46,815 bases of DNA from Bacillota bacterium (GCA_023415055.1 JAEZLZ010000081.1:1-46815), one strand, 5' to 3'. Counted from the stretch's first letter, positions 34,061-43,068 are shown. Notes: generated by a model from the letters alone, not told the origin. A program made the numbers and translations.

Positions 34061-35188
34061 CTATTGAACCACATTTTCCATACTCACTTCAAGTACATCG
34101 CCTTCCCTCATCAGGATATGTCCTGATTCATAGGGCATGCCATCCAGAGTGATCAATACCTTAGTTACTCCGAAATAATTGCCGAGAGTATTGGTTACAC
34201 TTTGCAGAATACGAAGCTCATAACCCGCACCTGCATTCATCTCACTGACAAATTCCCGACTGAAGTCTGCATGAAGAATATTCCCCTCCTCCAGGGTCAG
34301 GCTGTTCAGCTTAGTGTTCTTACTCATCAGCGGAAGATACGTATCCTTGGGCAGATCCTTCTTCATCGCTTCCTCTAATACTGTTAATGCATCGGATCCG
34401 GTTGGTAAGGTCAGTTCGGAGGGAACCATATAGATCTTCTCATCCGCATCCGGATAGTATAACGTGAAGGACTGCTTGTATGGGGTGTTCTTATTCACAG
34501 TGCTTAAGGTAGAAGAAACCTCCATACCCTCCGATTCAAATACAGTCTTCACCAGACCCACTCCGGCCACGTAGTAATCCTTCGTTGTGTTATCTGCACT
34601 TTCGGTTGTGACCTCCAGGGTCTCAAAGCTGCCATATGGGGTAGTGATCGCTACCTTCTCCCCGGTGATGGTCCGGGTTCTACCATCACTTAATGTCCAA
34701 TTGGTCCCCTTCGTCAGTGGCTCCATCAGAAGTACTTCCGCATCCGCTTCGGAAGTCTGATTCATAAAATTATTACGGATATAGCTTTCATTTGCAAGAT
34801 AGACAACGGATAATGCTCCGTCCTTTATCTGCAATACCCTGACTGTTACTGTCCCGCCGTTCTCTGTTCTGGTCTGTAGCTTCTTATTCGAAGCATCAAT
34901 GTAATCATTAAATCTGCGATAGGAAGCATACTCATTCCCTGCGCCTTCATAGACATATTCTGTATCCACTTCTAAAGGAAAATAATCCTCCAAAGTAAAT
35001 GCTTCCTGTTCTCCCACTGCTTCTCCTAACTCATCACCGGTTTTCTCCTCCGGGGGAAGTGTAACGGTGGGCTGTGTAGTAGGCGATATGTTATCCGAAT
35101 TTTGATCCGCAGTACTGTTATTCTTCTTACATCCGACGAATGACACCAGAAGCAGTATCATTATCATAGACATGAGTAGCTTTTTCAT
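34061..35188 (-). CDS. GerMN-domain lipoprotein
   Basis: From ATG at 35188 (AAAGGAAGAATTTTT before it) the protein has 375 residues. It begins with a lipoprotein signal (lipobox VSFVGC, C20) and a Ser/Thr/Pro-rich linker. The middle (about 70-235) is a beta-rich domain (FPLEVDTEYVYEGAGNEYASY, TPYGSFETLEVTTES) without a family I can name. The C-terminal 130 residues match the GerMN domain (IYMVPSELTLPTGSDALTVLEEAMK, LHADFSREFVSEMNAGAGYE, ITLDGMPYESGHILM) found in the spore protein GerM and related lipoproteins. A role in sporulation or the cell envelope is inferred. Confidence 0.82.
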   Translation of the reverse strand: MKKLLMSMIMILLLVSFVGCKKNNSTADQNSDNISPTTQPTVTLPPEEKTGDELGEAVGEQEAFTLEDYFPLEVDTEYVYEGAGNEYASYRRFNDYIDASNKKLQTRTENGGTVTVRVLQIKDGALSVVYLANESYIRNNFMNQTSEADAEVLLMEPLTKGTNWTLSDGRTRTITGEKVAITTPYGSFETLEVTTESADNTTKDYYVAGVGLVKTVFESEGMEVSSTLSTVNKNTPYKQSFTLYYPDADEKIYMVPSELTLPTGSDALTVLEEAMKKDLPKDTYLPLMSKNTKLNSLTLEEGNILHADFSREFVSEMNAGAGYELRILQSVTNTLGNYFGVTKVLITLDGMPYESGHILMREGDVLEVSMENVVQ

Positions 35189-35396
35189 AAAAATTCTTCC
35201 TTTCCTATGCACATATTCATACTTATGAATTATGGTCATCTCAGTTTAATTTATTCCTTGCTCAACCATTAGACGAGATAAGAGACATATTGTTCCAAAC
35301 CATTCTATGGATTATGTTTTGCAAATGAAAGGAGGACATGGTACTGGTTTTGCAAATCGTATCAATATTCTGCCAAGATAATTGCATATGATTTAC

Positions 35397-36263
35397 TCAC
35401 GATTGAATTAAGCCTTTTATACTTTCATATATCCGCTTAGCAATCAACGAATTATTCATCGTATATAAATGAATACCCTCCACTCCCTGAGAGATCAGAT
35501 CCACGATCTGGTCCACAGCATAGGCGATACCCGCATCCCGAAGTGCCTCCGGAGAATGTTCAAAGCGCTGCATCATCTTGGTGAATTTGGCCGGAAGGCT
35601 TGCCCCGCATAGGGTAACCATACGCTCTATCTGAGCTTTATTCACTACCGGCATAATTCCCGCCTCAACCGGAACCATAATGTCTGTGCTTCTTGCCTTC
35701 TCCAGAAAGGTATAAAAATAGCTGTTGTCAAAGAAAAGCTGTGAGATCAGATGCTCTGCACCCGCATCTACCTTTCTCTTCAGATGATCAATATCATTAT
35801 TCAGATTGTCCGCATCAATATGTCCTTCGGGATAGCAGGCTCCGGATACGTGAAAACCTCCTCTTTCTCTGATATATGAAACCAGCTCACCGGCATAACG
35901 AAACTCATGCTTCGGCGCTATATCCGGATTGATGTCTCCACGTAAAGCCAGAATGTTCTCGATCCCCTTCTGCTGTAAATGATCCAGTATGAGGTCAATT
36001 TCATCCCTGGTATAATTCACACAAGTCAGATGTGCTAACGGTTCAATCCCATATTGATATTTTATCGTAGAGGCAATATCACAGGTCAGTGTATCCCCGG
36101 CATTCCTCCCTGCTCCATAAGTAACGCTGATAAAGTCCGGCTTCAATTCCTGCAAATCTCCCAGGGTTGTATAGATTGTATCAATAGAGCTTGTCTTCTT
36201 AGGAGGGAACACCTCCATAGACAGCACCGTCTTCTTCTCTTTGAATAATCTGGATATCTGCAT
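35397..36263 (-). CDS. metF: 5,10-methylenetetrahydrofolate reductase MetF
   Basis: The 288-residue flavoprotein reduces methylene-THF to methyl-THF for methionine synthesis. Family blocks are SMEVFPPKK near the N-terminus, FISVTYGAGR, AHLTCVNYTRDEI, ILALRGD, GACYPEGH, LISQLFFDN and a closing GVEGIHLYTMNN. AAGGAGAGAACG precedes the ATG. It is 18 bp downstream of a GNAT-type protein gene, so they are probably cotranscribed. The short gap to the GerMN gene (157 bp) holds two copies of GTTTTGCAAAT but no gene. Confidence 0.95.
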   Translation of the reverse strand: MQISRLFKEKKTVLSMEVFPPKKTSSIDTIYTTLGDLQELKPDFISVTYGAGRNAGDTLTCDIASTIKYQYGIEPLAHLTCVNYTRDEIDLILDHLQQKGIENILALRGDINPDIAPKHEFRYAGELVSYIRERGGFHVSGACYPEGHIDADNLNNDIDHLKRKVDAGAEHLISQLFFDNSYFYTFLEKARSTDIMVPVEAGIMPVVNKAQIERMVTLCGASLPAKFTKMMQRFEHSPEALRDAGIAYAVDQIVDLISQGVEGIHLYTMNNSLIAKRIYESIKGLIQS

Positions 36264-36281
36264 CGTTCTCTCCTTGTCTTC

Positions 36282-37406
36282 TTAATCTATCGATTTGATC
36301 CAGCAGCGACGGCGTTTGTGCTGTCTGGTCTCAAAATGCTTCCATAATGCCTGGACCTGATGATTGTTCTCGAGCTCCGGACCGGTCTCGGCATATTCAA
36401 AGCCCTTCTCCCTCGCGGAAGATGCCATGGAATTCATCAGAACCGCTGTTAAACCTTTATTCTGCATCTGAGGTAATACTCCGATCAGATAAAGATCCAG
36501 TACTCTGTTCTCCGTGTAGGGTGCCCGCAGAAGAGGATACCAGCCGAAGGGAAATAGCCTGCCTCCATATCTTCTCACCACACGATTAAGAGAGGGAAGA
36601 GCAAGTCCGAAGCCTACCAGCTGATTTTCTTCATCGATAAGCAGCTTCACAAAATTCGGATTGATCAGTAAAATAAATTCGTCATAGTACTTCATAATCT
36701 GCTTATAGGACAGCTTCACTGTCCCATATAAGTTCTCATAAGCGATATTATATAAATCAAAAATCTTTGTAATATATGGTTTGATCTGATTACGGGTCTC
36801 CGGCTCGATCAGCTTCAGCCTGTGCTTACGAAGAACCGCGGCAGAGAGCTGATCTAATCTCTCATTTGTTTCCTTCGGTATCTTTACCTGATATTCGACC
36901 CAGTCCGTATCGCAGCGAAAACCCAGACTTTCCAGATGTTTTATGTAATAGGGATAATTATAGATTGTAATAAACATACTCTCTTCATCAAAGCCATCGA
37001 TCAGCATCCCCTCCTGATCCATATCATTAAACCCGATCGGTCCGTGAACCTCCTCTAAACCCTCCTCACGTCCCCAGTCCTCAACTGCCTGAAACAGTGC
37101 TTTTGATACTTCAAAATCATCTATAAAATCCACACGTGAGAAACGAATCCGTCTAGTATTCCACTTATCGTTCGCCGCCTTGTTGATAATTCCTGCTATC
37201 CTACCGACACACTGTCCATCCCGATATGCTAAGAACTGCTTTGTTCTGCAATATTCATAGGCAGGATTCTTCTTCGGATTAAAAATACTTAATTCGTCGG
37301 TGATCAATTTCGGAATCGCCTGCGGGATTTCTTTGTACATTTTTGTGTTAAATTCAGCAAATATCTTTTGTTCTTTCCTTGTTCTAACCTCTTTTACCTC
37401 CAGCAT
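36282..37406 (-). CDS. GNAT-like acyltransferase domain protein (YghO-like)
   Basis: The 374-residue protein resembles the large GNAT-fold proteins of the YghO type. An N-terminal half (FNTKMYKEIPQAIPKLITDE, QCVGRIAGIINKAAN, VHGPIGFNDMDQEGML) is followed by a C-terminal half with a recognisable acyl-CoA-binding strand/loop (LDLYLIGVLPQMQNKGLTAVLMNSM) and ENNHQVQALWKHF. The function of the family is not known. GGGGGTGCACA precedes the start. It is the first gene of a two-gene unit with metF. Confidence 0.75.
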   Translation of the reverse strand: MLEVKEVRTRKEQKIFAEFNTKMYKEIPQAIPKLITDELSIFNPKKNPAYEYCRTKQFLAYRDGQCVGRIAGIINKAANDKWNTRRIRFSRVDFIDDFEVSKALFQAVEDWGREEGLEEVHGPIGFNDMDQEGMLIDGFDEESMFITIYNYPYYIKHLESLGFRCDTDWVEYQVKIPKETNERLDQLSAAVLRKHRLKLIEPETRNQIKPYITKIFDLYNIAYENLYGTVKLSYKQIMKYYDEFILLINPNFVKLLIDEENQLVGFGLALPSLNRVVRRYGGRLFPFGWYPLLRAPYTENRVLDLYLIGVLPQMQNKGLTAVLMNSMASSAREKGFEYAETGPELENNHQVQALWKHFETRQHKRRRCWIKSID

Positions 37407-37439
37407 TGTGCACCCCCATATACGTTACAACCTGTTTTT

Positions 37440-37468
37440 ATTGTATATCAGCAGGAAAAATAGCGCAA
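37440..37468 (-). promoter_or_regulatory. Promoter of the GNAT-like/metF unit
   Basis: TTGCGC (37463-37468), a 17-bp spacer and TACAAT (37440-37445) on the minus strand, about 35 bp before the start codon. Confidence 0.5.
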
Positions 37469-37648
37469 CAACATGTTAGTTAAACCGTATTTTCTCTATT
37501 TGTGTCGCTTTCGTTACAAGGTCACCCCATTCCCGGGAGTGCAAGAATTTAACAAGGAACCCGCCACCTCAGTCTATTAATACTTTCCTATCTCGACTTA
37601 TTGACTTAGTTTATCATCTGAATAAATCCCTTGTCCCATTGTTTTATG

Positions 37649-37676
37649 TTTACTTATTGTAAAATTGTGGTACAAT
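37649..37676 (+). promoter_or_regulatory. Promoter of pfp
   Basis: TTTACT (37649-37654), 16 bp and TACAAT (37671-37676), the latter with an extended -10 TGG. It predicts a leader of about 215 nt. The segment 37469-37648 between the two promoters holds no gene; a GC-richer block at 37520-37575 is unexplained. Confidence 0.5.
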
Positions 37677-37796
37677 ATTGGGTAAGAAGTGCAAAAATTA
37701 CACAGGATAAACTTGTCTGGTCTTACAACCGGTCACATAATTTACTACCTATAAGTTCAATGATAAGATGACAACACAGTACACTAGTCAACCGTA

Positions 37797-37825
37797 TCCG
37801 GTCCGTCGATACGTTTGGACCGGGA
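37797..37825 (+). promoter_or_regulatory. Hairpin in the long pfp leader
   Basis: CCGGTCC (37798-37804) pairs with GGACCGG (37817-37823) around 12 nt, extended by flanking GTA/TAC. It lies about 75 nt before the start codon and outside any gene; no U-run follows, so it is a leader structure and not a terminator. Confidence 0.4.
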
Positions 37826-37898
37826 ATTACGTATTTAGCTTATGTTTTGACCAATCTTATTCTACATTTAACGAAAAGTAAAGGAGTGAAGTGATTGT

Positions 37899-39113
37899 AT
37901 GGTACTTGAGGGTAAAGTAGTTGTAGCACAGGGTGGAGGGCCCACTGCGGTAATCAATCAGTCATTAGTTGGAGCCGTGCTGGAATCTAGAAAGTTTCCA
38001 CAGATAACAAAGGTATATGGCGCAGTAAACGGGGTTACGGGGATAATCAACGAAGACTTTCTTGATCTTACACAAGAAACGACTCATAATCTGGAGCAGG
38101 TAGCAATCACTCCTTCCTCCGCCTTATTCTCCACCAGAGATAAGCCGGATACCAACTATTGCAAAGAGATATTTAAGGTATTTCAGGCTCACGGTGTAAG
38201 ATATTTCTTCTATATCGGAGGAAATGATTCTGCTGACACCGTCCGCATCGTTAATGAACAGGCAGAATCCTCGGGCTATGAATTCAGAGCAATTCATATT
38301 CCTAAAACCATTGATAATGATTTGATGATGAATGACCACACTCCCGGTTATCCTTCTGCTGCAAAGTTTGTGGCCCAGGCCTTCATTGGTCTGAATCTGG
38401 ACAACCGAGCACTTCCCGGTGTACATATCGGTGTTGTAATGGGACGTAATGCAGGCTTTTTGACCGCTGCCTCCTCCATCGCACAGAAGTATCCCGATGA
38501 TGGTCCTCATTTGATATATTTGCCGGAACGGCATTTTATTCTTGATCAATTTATTCATGACGTAAAAGAAGTTTATGATAAATACGGACGTTGTATCGTA
38601 GCCGTATCCGAAGGCATTCAGGATGAAAACGGAGTTCCGATCGTTACCAAGCTGATTAAGAGCGGAACCGATGCACACGGTAATTCCCAGTTATCCGGAA
38701 CCGGTGCGTTAGGGGATCTGCTTACACAAGAGATTAAGAATAAGCTTGGTATCAGCCGTGTACGCTCCGATACTCTCGGTTATCTGCAGCGATCCTTCAT
38801 GGGCTGTGTCTCCGAGACTGACCAGCACGAGGCAAGAGAGGTTGGCGAGAAGGCTGCCCAGTTTGCTATCTGGCATAACATTGACGGCTCCATCATAATC
38901 AACCGTACCGGTAATTATTCCGTAGCTTATAAGATGACCGATCTGCATAATGTAGCCGGTAAGACAAAGCTCATGCCGGATAATTTCATCAATGAAACCG
39001 GTAACAATGTAACCGATGCTTTCAAGTATTATCTTCAACCGCTTCTTGGCGGTGATATGCCGCAAGCCCATATGCTTCGAGCACCAAGAGCAGAGAAGAT
39101 ACTACATCCATAG
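37899..39113 (+). CDS. pfp: Pyrophosphate-dependent 6-phosphofructokinase
   Basis: The 404-residue enzyme phosphorylates fructose 6-phosphate. GGND at 107-110 (ATP enzymes have GGDG) and PKTIDND at 135-141 (ATP enzymes have PGTIDND) are the two changes that mark use of pyrophosphate as phosphoryl donor, making the step reversible. Other family blocks are AQGGGPTAVINQSL at the N-terminus, GVVMGRNAGFLTA and LGYLQRSF. The spacing of GGAG to ATG is long (12 nt). It is transcribed alone from a promoter with a long leader and ends at tandem hairpins. Confidence 0.93.
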   Translation: MVLEGKVVVAQGGGPTAVINQSLVGAVLESRKFPQITKVYGAVNGVTGIINEDFLDLTQETTHNLEQVAITPSSALFSTRDKPDTNYCKEIFKVFQAHGVRYFFYIGGNDSADTVRIVNEQAESSGYEFRAIHIPKTIDNDLMMNDHTPGYPSAAKFVAQAFIGLNLDNRALPGVHIGVVMGRNAGFLTAASSIAQKYPDDGPHLIYLPERHFILDQFIHDVKEVYDKYGRCIVAVSEGIQDENGVPIVTKLIKSGTDAHGNSQLSGTGALGDLLTQEIKNKLGISRVRSDTLGYLQRSFMGCVSETDQHEAREVGEKAAQFAIWHNIDGSIIINRTGNYSVAYKMTDLHNVAGKTKLMPDNFINETGNNVTDAFKYYLQPLLGGDMPQAHMLRAPRAEKILHP

Positions 39114-39120
39114 ATTATTA

Positions 39121-39178
39121 TTGTGCCCATGCTGGGCACAACATGAAAAGAGGGCTGCCATACCGGCAGCCCTCTTTT
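39121..39178. terminator. Tandem hairpins between pfp and the nitroreductase gene
   Basis: TTGTGCCCA (39121-39129) pairs with TGGGCACAA (39133-39141). Then AAAAGAGGGCTGCC (39146-39159) pairs with GGCAGCCCTCTTTT (39165-39178). The second is a typical bidirectional terminator serving both convergent genes. Confidence 0.85.
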
Positions 39179-39254
39179 ACATCAAGAATTGAGGACGTTC
39201 GCATCTTATCCCTAAGGAAGAAGGATGGTACCTTCTGCGAAAGTCCGGTATATT

Positions 39255-39767
39255 CTAACTTAATCCGAAGGTTACGAGCTCCTCCAGCGATTTACGCTTC
39301 TTCTCAGGTATAGCGTCATTTTTTGCATATCCCAGAGGTAACAGGGTTATTACCTCCATATTCTGTGGTAGCTGAAGTATCTCATGACAGCGCTTCGCAT
39401 CAAAAGCACAGATCCAGCAGCTTCCGATTCCCAGCTCTGTTGCTGCCAATGTCATATGGTCAATTGCAATCGCCGCATCAACATCACAATGGTCCTTACC
39501 ATCCTTTCGATTCCAGCTCTTTGCATGGTCCCCGCAGATAACCAATATCACCGGTGCTTCCCGAAACCAATCGCGGTTGTATACTTCATAGATCTTCTCC
39601 CTATCCTCCTTCTTCTCGAGTACATATACATGTATGGGCTGGAAATTCACCGCAGAAGGTGCGATTCTTCCTGCTTCTAATATCTGGCGCAGCTTATCCT
39701 TCTCAATCTCCTGATTAAGATATCCGCGAACGGAATATCTGGCCTCCGCCAATTCATAAAATGACAT
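39255..39767 (-). CDS. Nitroreductase-family flavoprotein
   Basis: The 170-residue protein has the FMN-dependent nitroreductase fold: ARYSVRGYLNQEIEKDKLRQILEAGRIAPSAVNFQP at the N-terminus (FMN phosphate site), VDAAIAIDHMTLAATELGIGSCWI in the middle and LPLGYAK near the end. It is in the size class of the short NfsB/BluB-like oxidoreductases acting on NAD(P)H and an unknown acceptor. AAAGGAGAGGCTATTT precedes the start. Confidence 0.88.
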   Translation of the reverse strand: MSFYELAEARYSVRGYLNQEIEKDKLRQILEAGRIAPSAVNFQPIHVYVLEKKEDREKIYEVYNRDWFREAPVILVICGDHAKSWNRKDGKDHCDVDAAIAIDHMTLAATELGIGSCWICAFDAKRCHEILQLPQNMEVITLLPLGYAKNDAIPEKKRKSLEELVTFGLS

Positions 39768-39868
39768 AAATAGCCTCTCCTTTCATAATTGCGCTAAATT
39801 ATATACTATTCAACATACAATAAGCACAATGATTATTGTATTGTATTTGCCTTTTTGTTTAACTTCGT

Positions 39869-39906
39869 AAAAATTCCCTCTTCATCCTATGATAAGAGGG
39901 AATTTT
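39869..39906 (-). terminator. Terminator of the small basic protein gene
   Basis: AAAATTCCCTCTT (39870-39882) pairs with AAGAGGGAATTTT (39894-39906); on the minus strand it lies 6 nt after the stop codon and ends in a U-rich arm. Confidence 0.75.
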
Positions 39907-39912
39907 ACTTAC

Positions 39913-39993
39913 CTATTTCTTCTTTGTTGAGCTTGCAGCAGGTGCTGCGCCACCCTTTTTCTTGGGGGCTTTTTTCGGATTCTTATCTCCCAT
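39913..39993 (-). CDS. Small lysine/alanine/proline-rich basic protein (26 residues)
   Basis: A 26-codon reading frame starts MGDKNPKKAPKKKGG and ends SSTKKK before TAG. Ten of 26 residues are lysine, with no acidic cluster apart from one aspartate. Translation is supported by a perfect GGAGGTGGGTTCA before the ATG. Transcription is supported by a near-consensus promoter (40038-40066) and by a terminator 6 nt after the stop, so this is a complete stand-alone gene. Function is unknown; binding to RNA, DNA or ribosomes is a guess from charge. Confidence 0.75.
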   Translation of the reverse strand: MGDKNPKKAPKKKGGAAPAASSTKKK

Positions 39994-40037
39994 TGAACCC
40001 ACCTCCTTTTGTTTGATTTTAGTCATGCATTACATCT

Positions 40038-40066
40038 ATTGTATCCTCAATTTATCCCAAAGTCAA
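40038..40066 (-). promoter_or_regulatory. Strong promoter of the small basic protein gene
   Basis: TTGACT (40061-40066), exactly 17 bp, TACAAT (40038-40043) on the minus strand, about 45 bp before the start codon. Confidence 0.75.
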
Positions 40067-40157
40067 ACAAATTTTCCTCACATAATTCGTCATAAAAACA
40101 GAATTCGTAGGTATCCGGCGGTGAATTTGTTGTGAGCCATCATCCAAAGACAACCTG

Positions 40158-40658
40158 CTATAGCTTAATGTAATATAAAATAATATCTGCATAGCCTCCA
40201 TCTCCCAGTAAAAAGCCATCGGGAATGACTCCCAGTCGCTGGAAGCCTAATTTCTCATATAGATGGATCGCCGTATGGTTGATACTGACTACCGCATTAA
40301 ACTGCATTAGCGAAAAGCCGCATTCCTTTGCTTCTCTAAGACTATGACGAACCAGCTTCTCCCCGACCTTTTGCCCTCTGCAGTCACTTCGAACCGCATA
40401 GGAGGCATTGGCGATATGACCGCAGCGTCCGATATTATTCGGATGCAGGATATAAAGGCCAACCACCTCGTTCTGAATTACCGCTACTCCGGTAAAGGTC
40501 TGTGCGGAGAAAAACTGCTCCGCTTCCTCGAAGGTCAACCGCTCCGTCTGAGGGAAGGCATTGGCTTCCTCCACAACCCGGTTCCAAATCTCTATCATGA
40601 AGGGCAAATCCTCCATCGTATAGCAACGAATCACTGCTTCCGTATTCACTGTATCCAT
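40158..40658 (-). CDS. GNAT-family N-acetyltransferase
   Basis: The 166-residue protein has the GNAT fold: an N-terminal VIRCYTMEDLPFMIEIWNRV, the central strand YAVRSDCRGQKVGEKLVRHSLREAK (acetyl-CoA pyrophosphate loop RGQKVG) and NHTAIHLYEKLGFQRLGVIPDGF. The substrate is unknown. GGAAGGGGGATAAA precedes the start. It follows the DUF503 gene by 14 bp and is probably cotranscribed with it. Confidence 0.88.
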   Translation of the reverse strand: MDTVNTEAVIRCYTMEDLPFMIEIWNRVVEEANAFPQTERLTFEEAEQFFSAQTFTGVAVIQNEVVGLYILHPNNIGRCGHIANASYAVRSDCRGQKVGEKLVRHSLREAKECGFSLMQFNAVVSINHTAIHLYEKLGFQRLGVIPDGFLLGDGGYADIILYYIKL

Positions 40659-40672
40659 TTTATCCCCCTTCC

Positions 40673-40957
40673 TTATGACAAGATCTCTCTGTCCACTCGA
40701 ACAATATCACCCTCAGTATTATCTAAGATAAAGTTCAATACATGATCGAGTATACTATCAGCCTGAGCTCTGTCTCCGGCTATTGCCGCAATACCCAAAA
40801 CAGCCAGCTGATGTATATCCTGCTCCTCCACCTCAGCAATAGATACATTGAATTGATTTCTGACTTTTGTGCAAAGACTCTTCACTACCATTCGTTTCTC
40901 CTTCAGGGAATGAACCCAGGGCAGATGAAGCGTAAGCTTAGCGGTTGCTATCATCAT
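40673..40957 (-). CDS. DUF503 / YlxP-like protein
   Basis: The 94-residue protein has the family signature LHLPWVHSLKEKRMVVKSL followed by RNQFNVSIAEVEEQD and LGIAAIAGDRAQAD. Its Bacillus relative YlxP is encoded near ribosome-maturation genes, but here the neighbours are a GNAT and a YcaQ-like gene. The ribosome binding site is weak, and two adjacent ATGs are possible starts. Confidence 0.88.
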   Translation of the reverse strand: MMIATAKLTLHLPWVHSLKEKRMVVKSLCTKVRNQFNVSIAEVEEQDIHQLAVLGIAAIAGDRAQADSILDHVLNFILDNTEGDIVRVDREILS

Positions 40958-41003
40958 CTCTTATACACGACCTTTCTACCGTGATATCTTAATCCGGTGA
41001 TTT

Positions 41004-42197
41004 CTATCCCTTAACCATGGCCCCTGCCTCATAGATCAGTTCCTGCAATCCATGAAACTTCATAAACCGTCTAAAGCATCGCTCAAGCTCTCCGTTTAAT
41101 TTCTTGGTAGGACGGATTCCCTTCTCCAACCAGATGTGTTTCACGGCCAGAGACTTCTTATTATTAAGTGCTACTACCTCAACCCTGGCGATCAACCGGT
41201 CACCTAGGAGCACAGGAATCACATAATAACCGTATTTTCGTTCCGTTTCCGGTGTATAGATCTCCCATTTATAATCAAAGTCAAAGAGCTCCTTGATCAG
41301 CTTACGATCCCAAAGCATGCAATCCAAGGGTGCCAGCAGCTCAACACGTTCCTTATATCCCGGTGCACTCAGAACCTCCTCCATAAGCCATTCATCCTCT
41401 GCGGCATAATAGAGAATTTCCTTACATCCCTCTATGCTTACCTCAGAAAGCTTCTCCTCCTGTATCAGCTCAAGAAATGCATCCTTTCTCTCCTGTGCTT
41501 TCAAATTCCAGATATTTAACCAAGCATCAGAGGGTTTGTTCCACAGCAGACCTACTGCTGAGATTCTTCGCAGCATCCTCCATTTCAGATGATCCAATTC
41601 TCTGGGATAGGGATCCTCCGCCTGCAAAAGCTTCTCAGGGATGTAATCCTTCGCAAGAGCATAATATTTGTTGGTCCCTTTTTTATGATGAATAATCAAA
41701 TCCCCGCGAAAATACAGACTTTCGAGTGCTACCCGGGCTAGCTTCGAGCTGCTCCAGTACCAGTCAACCTTCTCCTGATAACCGATTTCCTTCGAACTGA
41801 CATAGCCAGCCTTGCAAATCTGTTCTTTGACCTCCGGTGCAATCTTGTTTACCTCCTCCCATCCTTTTCCCCCTTCTCGGTATCCCTGACGAATCCGTTC
41901 CAGATAAGGCCAGTCTTCGATGCACATGATTGCAAGATTTTTATCAAAATAGTCAATCAATCTTCGTTCCTCATATAACAGATCATAGAGCATCTGCTTC
42001 TCAAAACCTTTAATTCTGGATTGCAGCACCAACTCCGCATTCTTGCCGCAGACATCGATAGGATCAAATTGGATACATCCGACTTGACGAATATACTCTA
42101 AGATCCCCTCTTTACCGATGAAACGGTATTCCCCAAGAAGTCCGTGTTTTCGCAGCAGAAATTGCCTTGCCTGCTGCTTTGTCAGTGTGATTGCCAT
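41004..42197 (-). CDS. YcaQ-family winged-helix DNA glycosylase-like protein
   Basis: The 397-residue protein belongs to the HTH_42/YcaQ family that removes interstrand crosslinks. The catalytic QxD motif is present as IQFDPI (Q43, D45) in the block GCIQFDPIDVCGKNAELVLQSR. Further family blocks are LIDYFDKNLAIM, LAPLDCMLWDR near residue 300 and RVEVVALNNKK. GGGGGATAGAAGT precedes the start. A repair role is known for the family, not shown here. Confidence 0.82.
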   Translation of the reverse strand: MAITLTKQQARQFLLRKHGLLGEYRFIGKEGILEYIRQVGCIQFDPIDVCGKNAELVLQSRIKGFEKQMLYDLLYEERRLIDYFDKNLAIMCIEDWPYLERIRQGYREGGKGWEEVNKIAPEVKEQICKAGYVSSKEIGYQEKVDWYWSSSKLARVALESLYFRGDLIIHHKKGTNKYYALAKDYIPEKLLQAEDPYPRELDHLKWRMLRRISAVGLLWNKPSDAWLNIWNLKAQERKDAFLELIQEEKLSEVSIEGCKEILYYAAEDEWLMEEVLSAPGYKERVELLAPLDCMLWDRKLIKELFDFDYKWEIYTPETERKYGYYVIPVLLGDRLIARVEVVALNNKKSLAVKHIWLEKGIRPTKKLNGELERCFRRFMKFHGLQELIYEAGAMVKG

Positions 42198-42241
42198 ACT
42201 TCTATCCCCCTATAGTCCCTTATCTTTCTGTCTTTATGGAA

Positions 42242-42294
42242 CGTGCACCCATCGGGCACGCGATAATAATAATGGGCTGATACAACAGCCCATT
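42242..42294. terminator. Two hairpins between truA and the YcaQ-like gene
   Basis: AATGGGCTG (42271-42279) pairs with CAGCCCATT (42286-42294) just after the truA stop, followed on the minus strand by TTATTATTAT. A second, bulged CGTGC-CCC/GGG-CACG hairpin is at 42242-42260. Confidence 0.5.
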
Positions 42295-42298
42295 CTCT

Positions 42299-43042
42299 TT
42301 ATATTTCATAGGTGATCTTCTCTAAGTATAGGCCTCCTGCATCCGCCAGATCACCGGTCCGGTTTCTCTCCTTTGCTTCAAAGATATCCGGCAGGTCTTC
42401 CTTCTTTATCGTTCCAAGTCCGATTGCTACTAGGGTGCCGACCATCCATCGAACCATATTATAGAGAAAGCCATCTCCGCGTATTCGAATGCTGATGAGA
42501 CCATTGTCCTCTATAATCTCAATGGAATGGATCGTCCGTTCCATGGATTTCTTCTTTGATTTGGCATTTGAAAAAGCAGTAAAATCATGGGTCCCCAGCA
42601 GATAGACTGCTGCCTGTTTCATTTCCTCCAGATTGAGTCTGCTTTCCACATGCATACTGTATCTTCGCAAAAAAGGATTTCCATATTCCCTGTTCCATAT
42701 CTTATATAGATAAGTCTTATCTATGGCATGGTATCTGGCATGAAATTGCTCCGGCACCTCCACAACCTCGGATACACTGATATCCTTTGGCAGATATCGG
42801 TTCATATAATTCAAAAGCCCCTTGCAATCCAATGAATGATCACATCGAAAATTCGCAACCTGAGCTAATGCATGCACTCCGGCATCCGTCCTGCTGCAAC
42901 CGATCAGCTCCGTTGGCTTTCCGATCCGCTGCGATATTACCTGCTCTACTTTATCCTGTACGGTAGCTTCTCCCCGACCCAGTCTCTGCCAGCCTTTATA
43001 TCGGCTGCCATCGTATTGAAGAGTCAATCGATAATTGTACAT
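42299..43042 (-). CDS. truA: tRNA pseudouridine(38-40) synthase TruA
   Basis: The 247-residue enzyme isomerises uridines 38-40 in the tRNA anticodon arm. The catalytic aspartate is D53 in CSRTDAGVHALAQVANF. Other blocks are LQYDGSRYKGWQR, YLYKIWN and RIRGDGFLYNMVRWMVGTL. AAAAGGGAGTTACT precedes the start. It lies 26 bp after a small membrane protein gene. Confidence 0.96.
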   Translation of the reverse strand: MYNYRLTLQYDGSRYKGWQRLGRGEATVQDKVEQVISQRIGKPTELIGCSRTDAGVHALAQVANFRCDHSLDCKGLLNYMNRYLPKDISVSEVVEVPEQFHARYHAIDKTYLYKIWNREYGNPFLRRYSMHVESRLNLEEMKQAAVYLLGTHDFTAFSNAKSKKKSMERTIHSIEIIEDNGLISIRIRGDGFLYNMVRWMVGTLVAIGLGTIKKEDLPDIFEAKERNRTGDLADAGGLYLEKITYEI

Positions 43043-43068
43043 AGTAACTCCCTTTTAAATCTTACGTG

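Noticed and set aside
37480..37620. Possible 6S-like RNA in the GC-richer block upstream of pfp
   Set aside because: I could not build the long closed hairpin with a central bubble, and there is no promoter-terminator pair around it.
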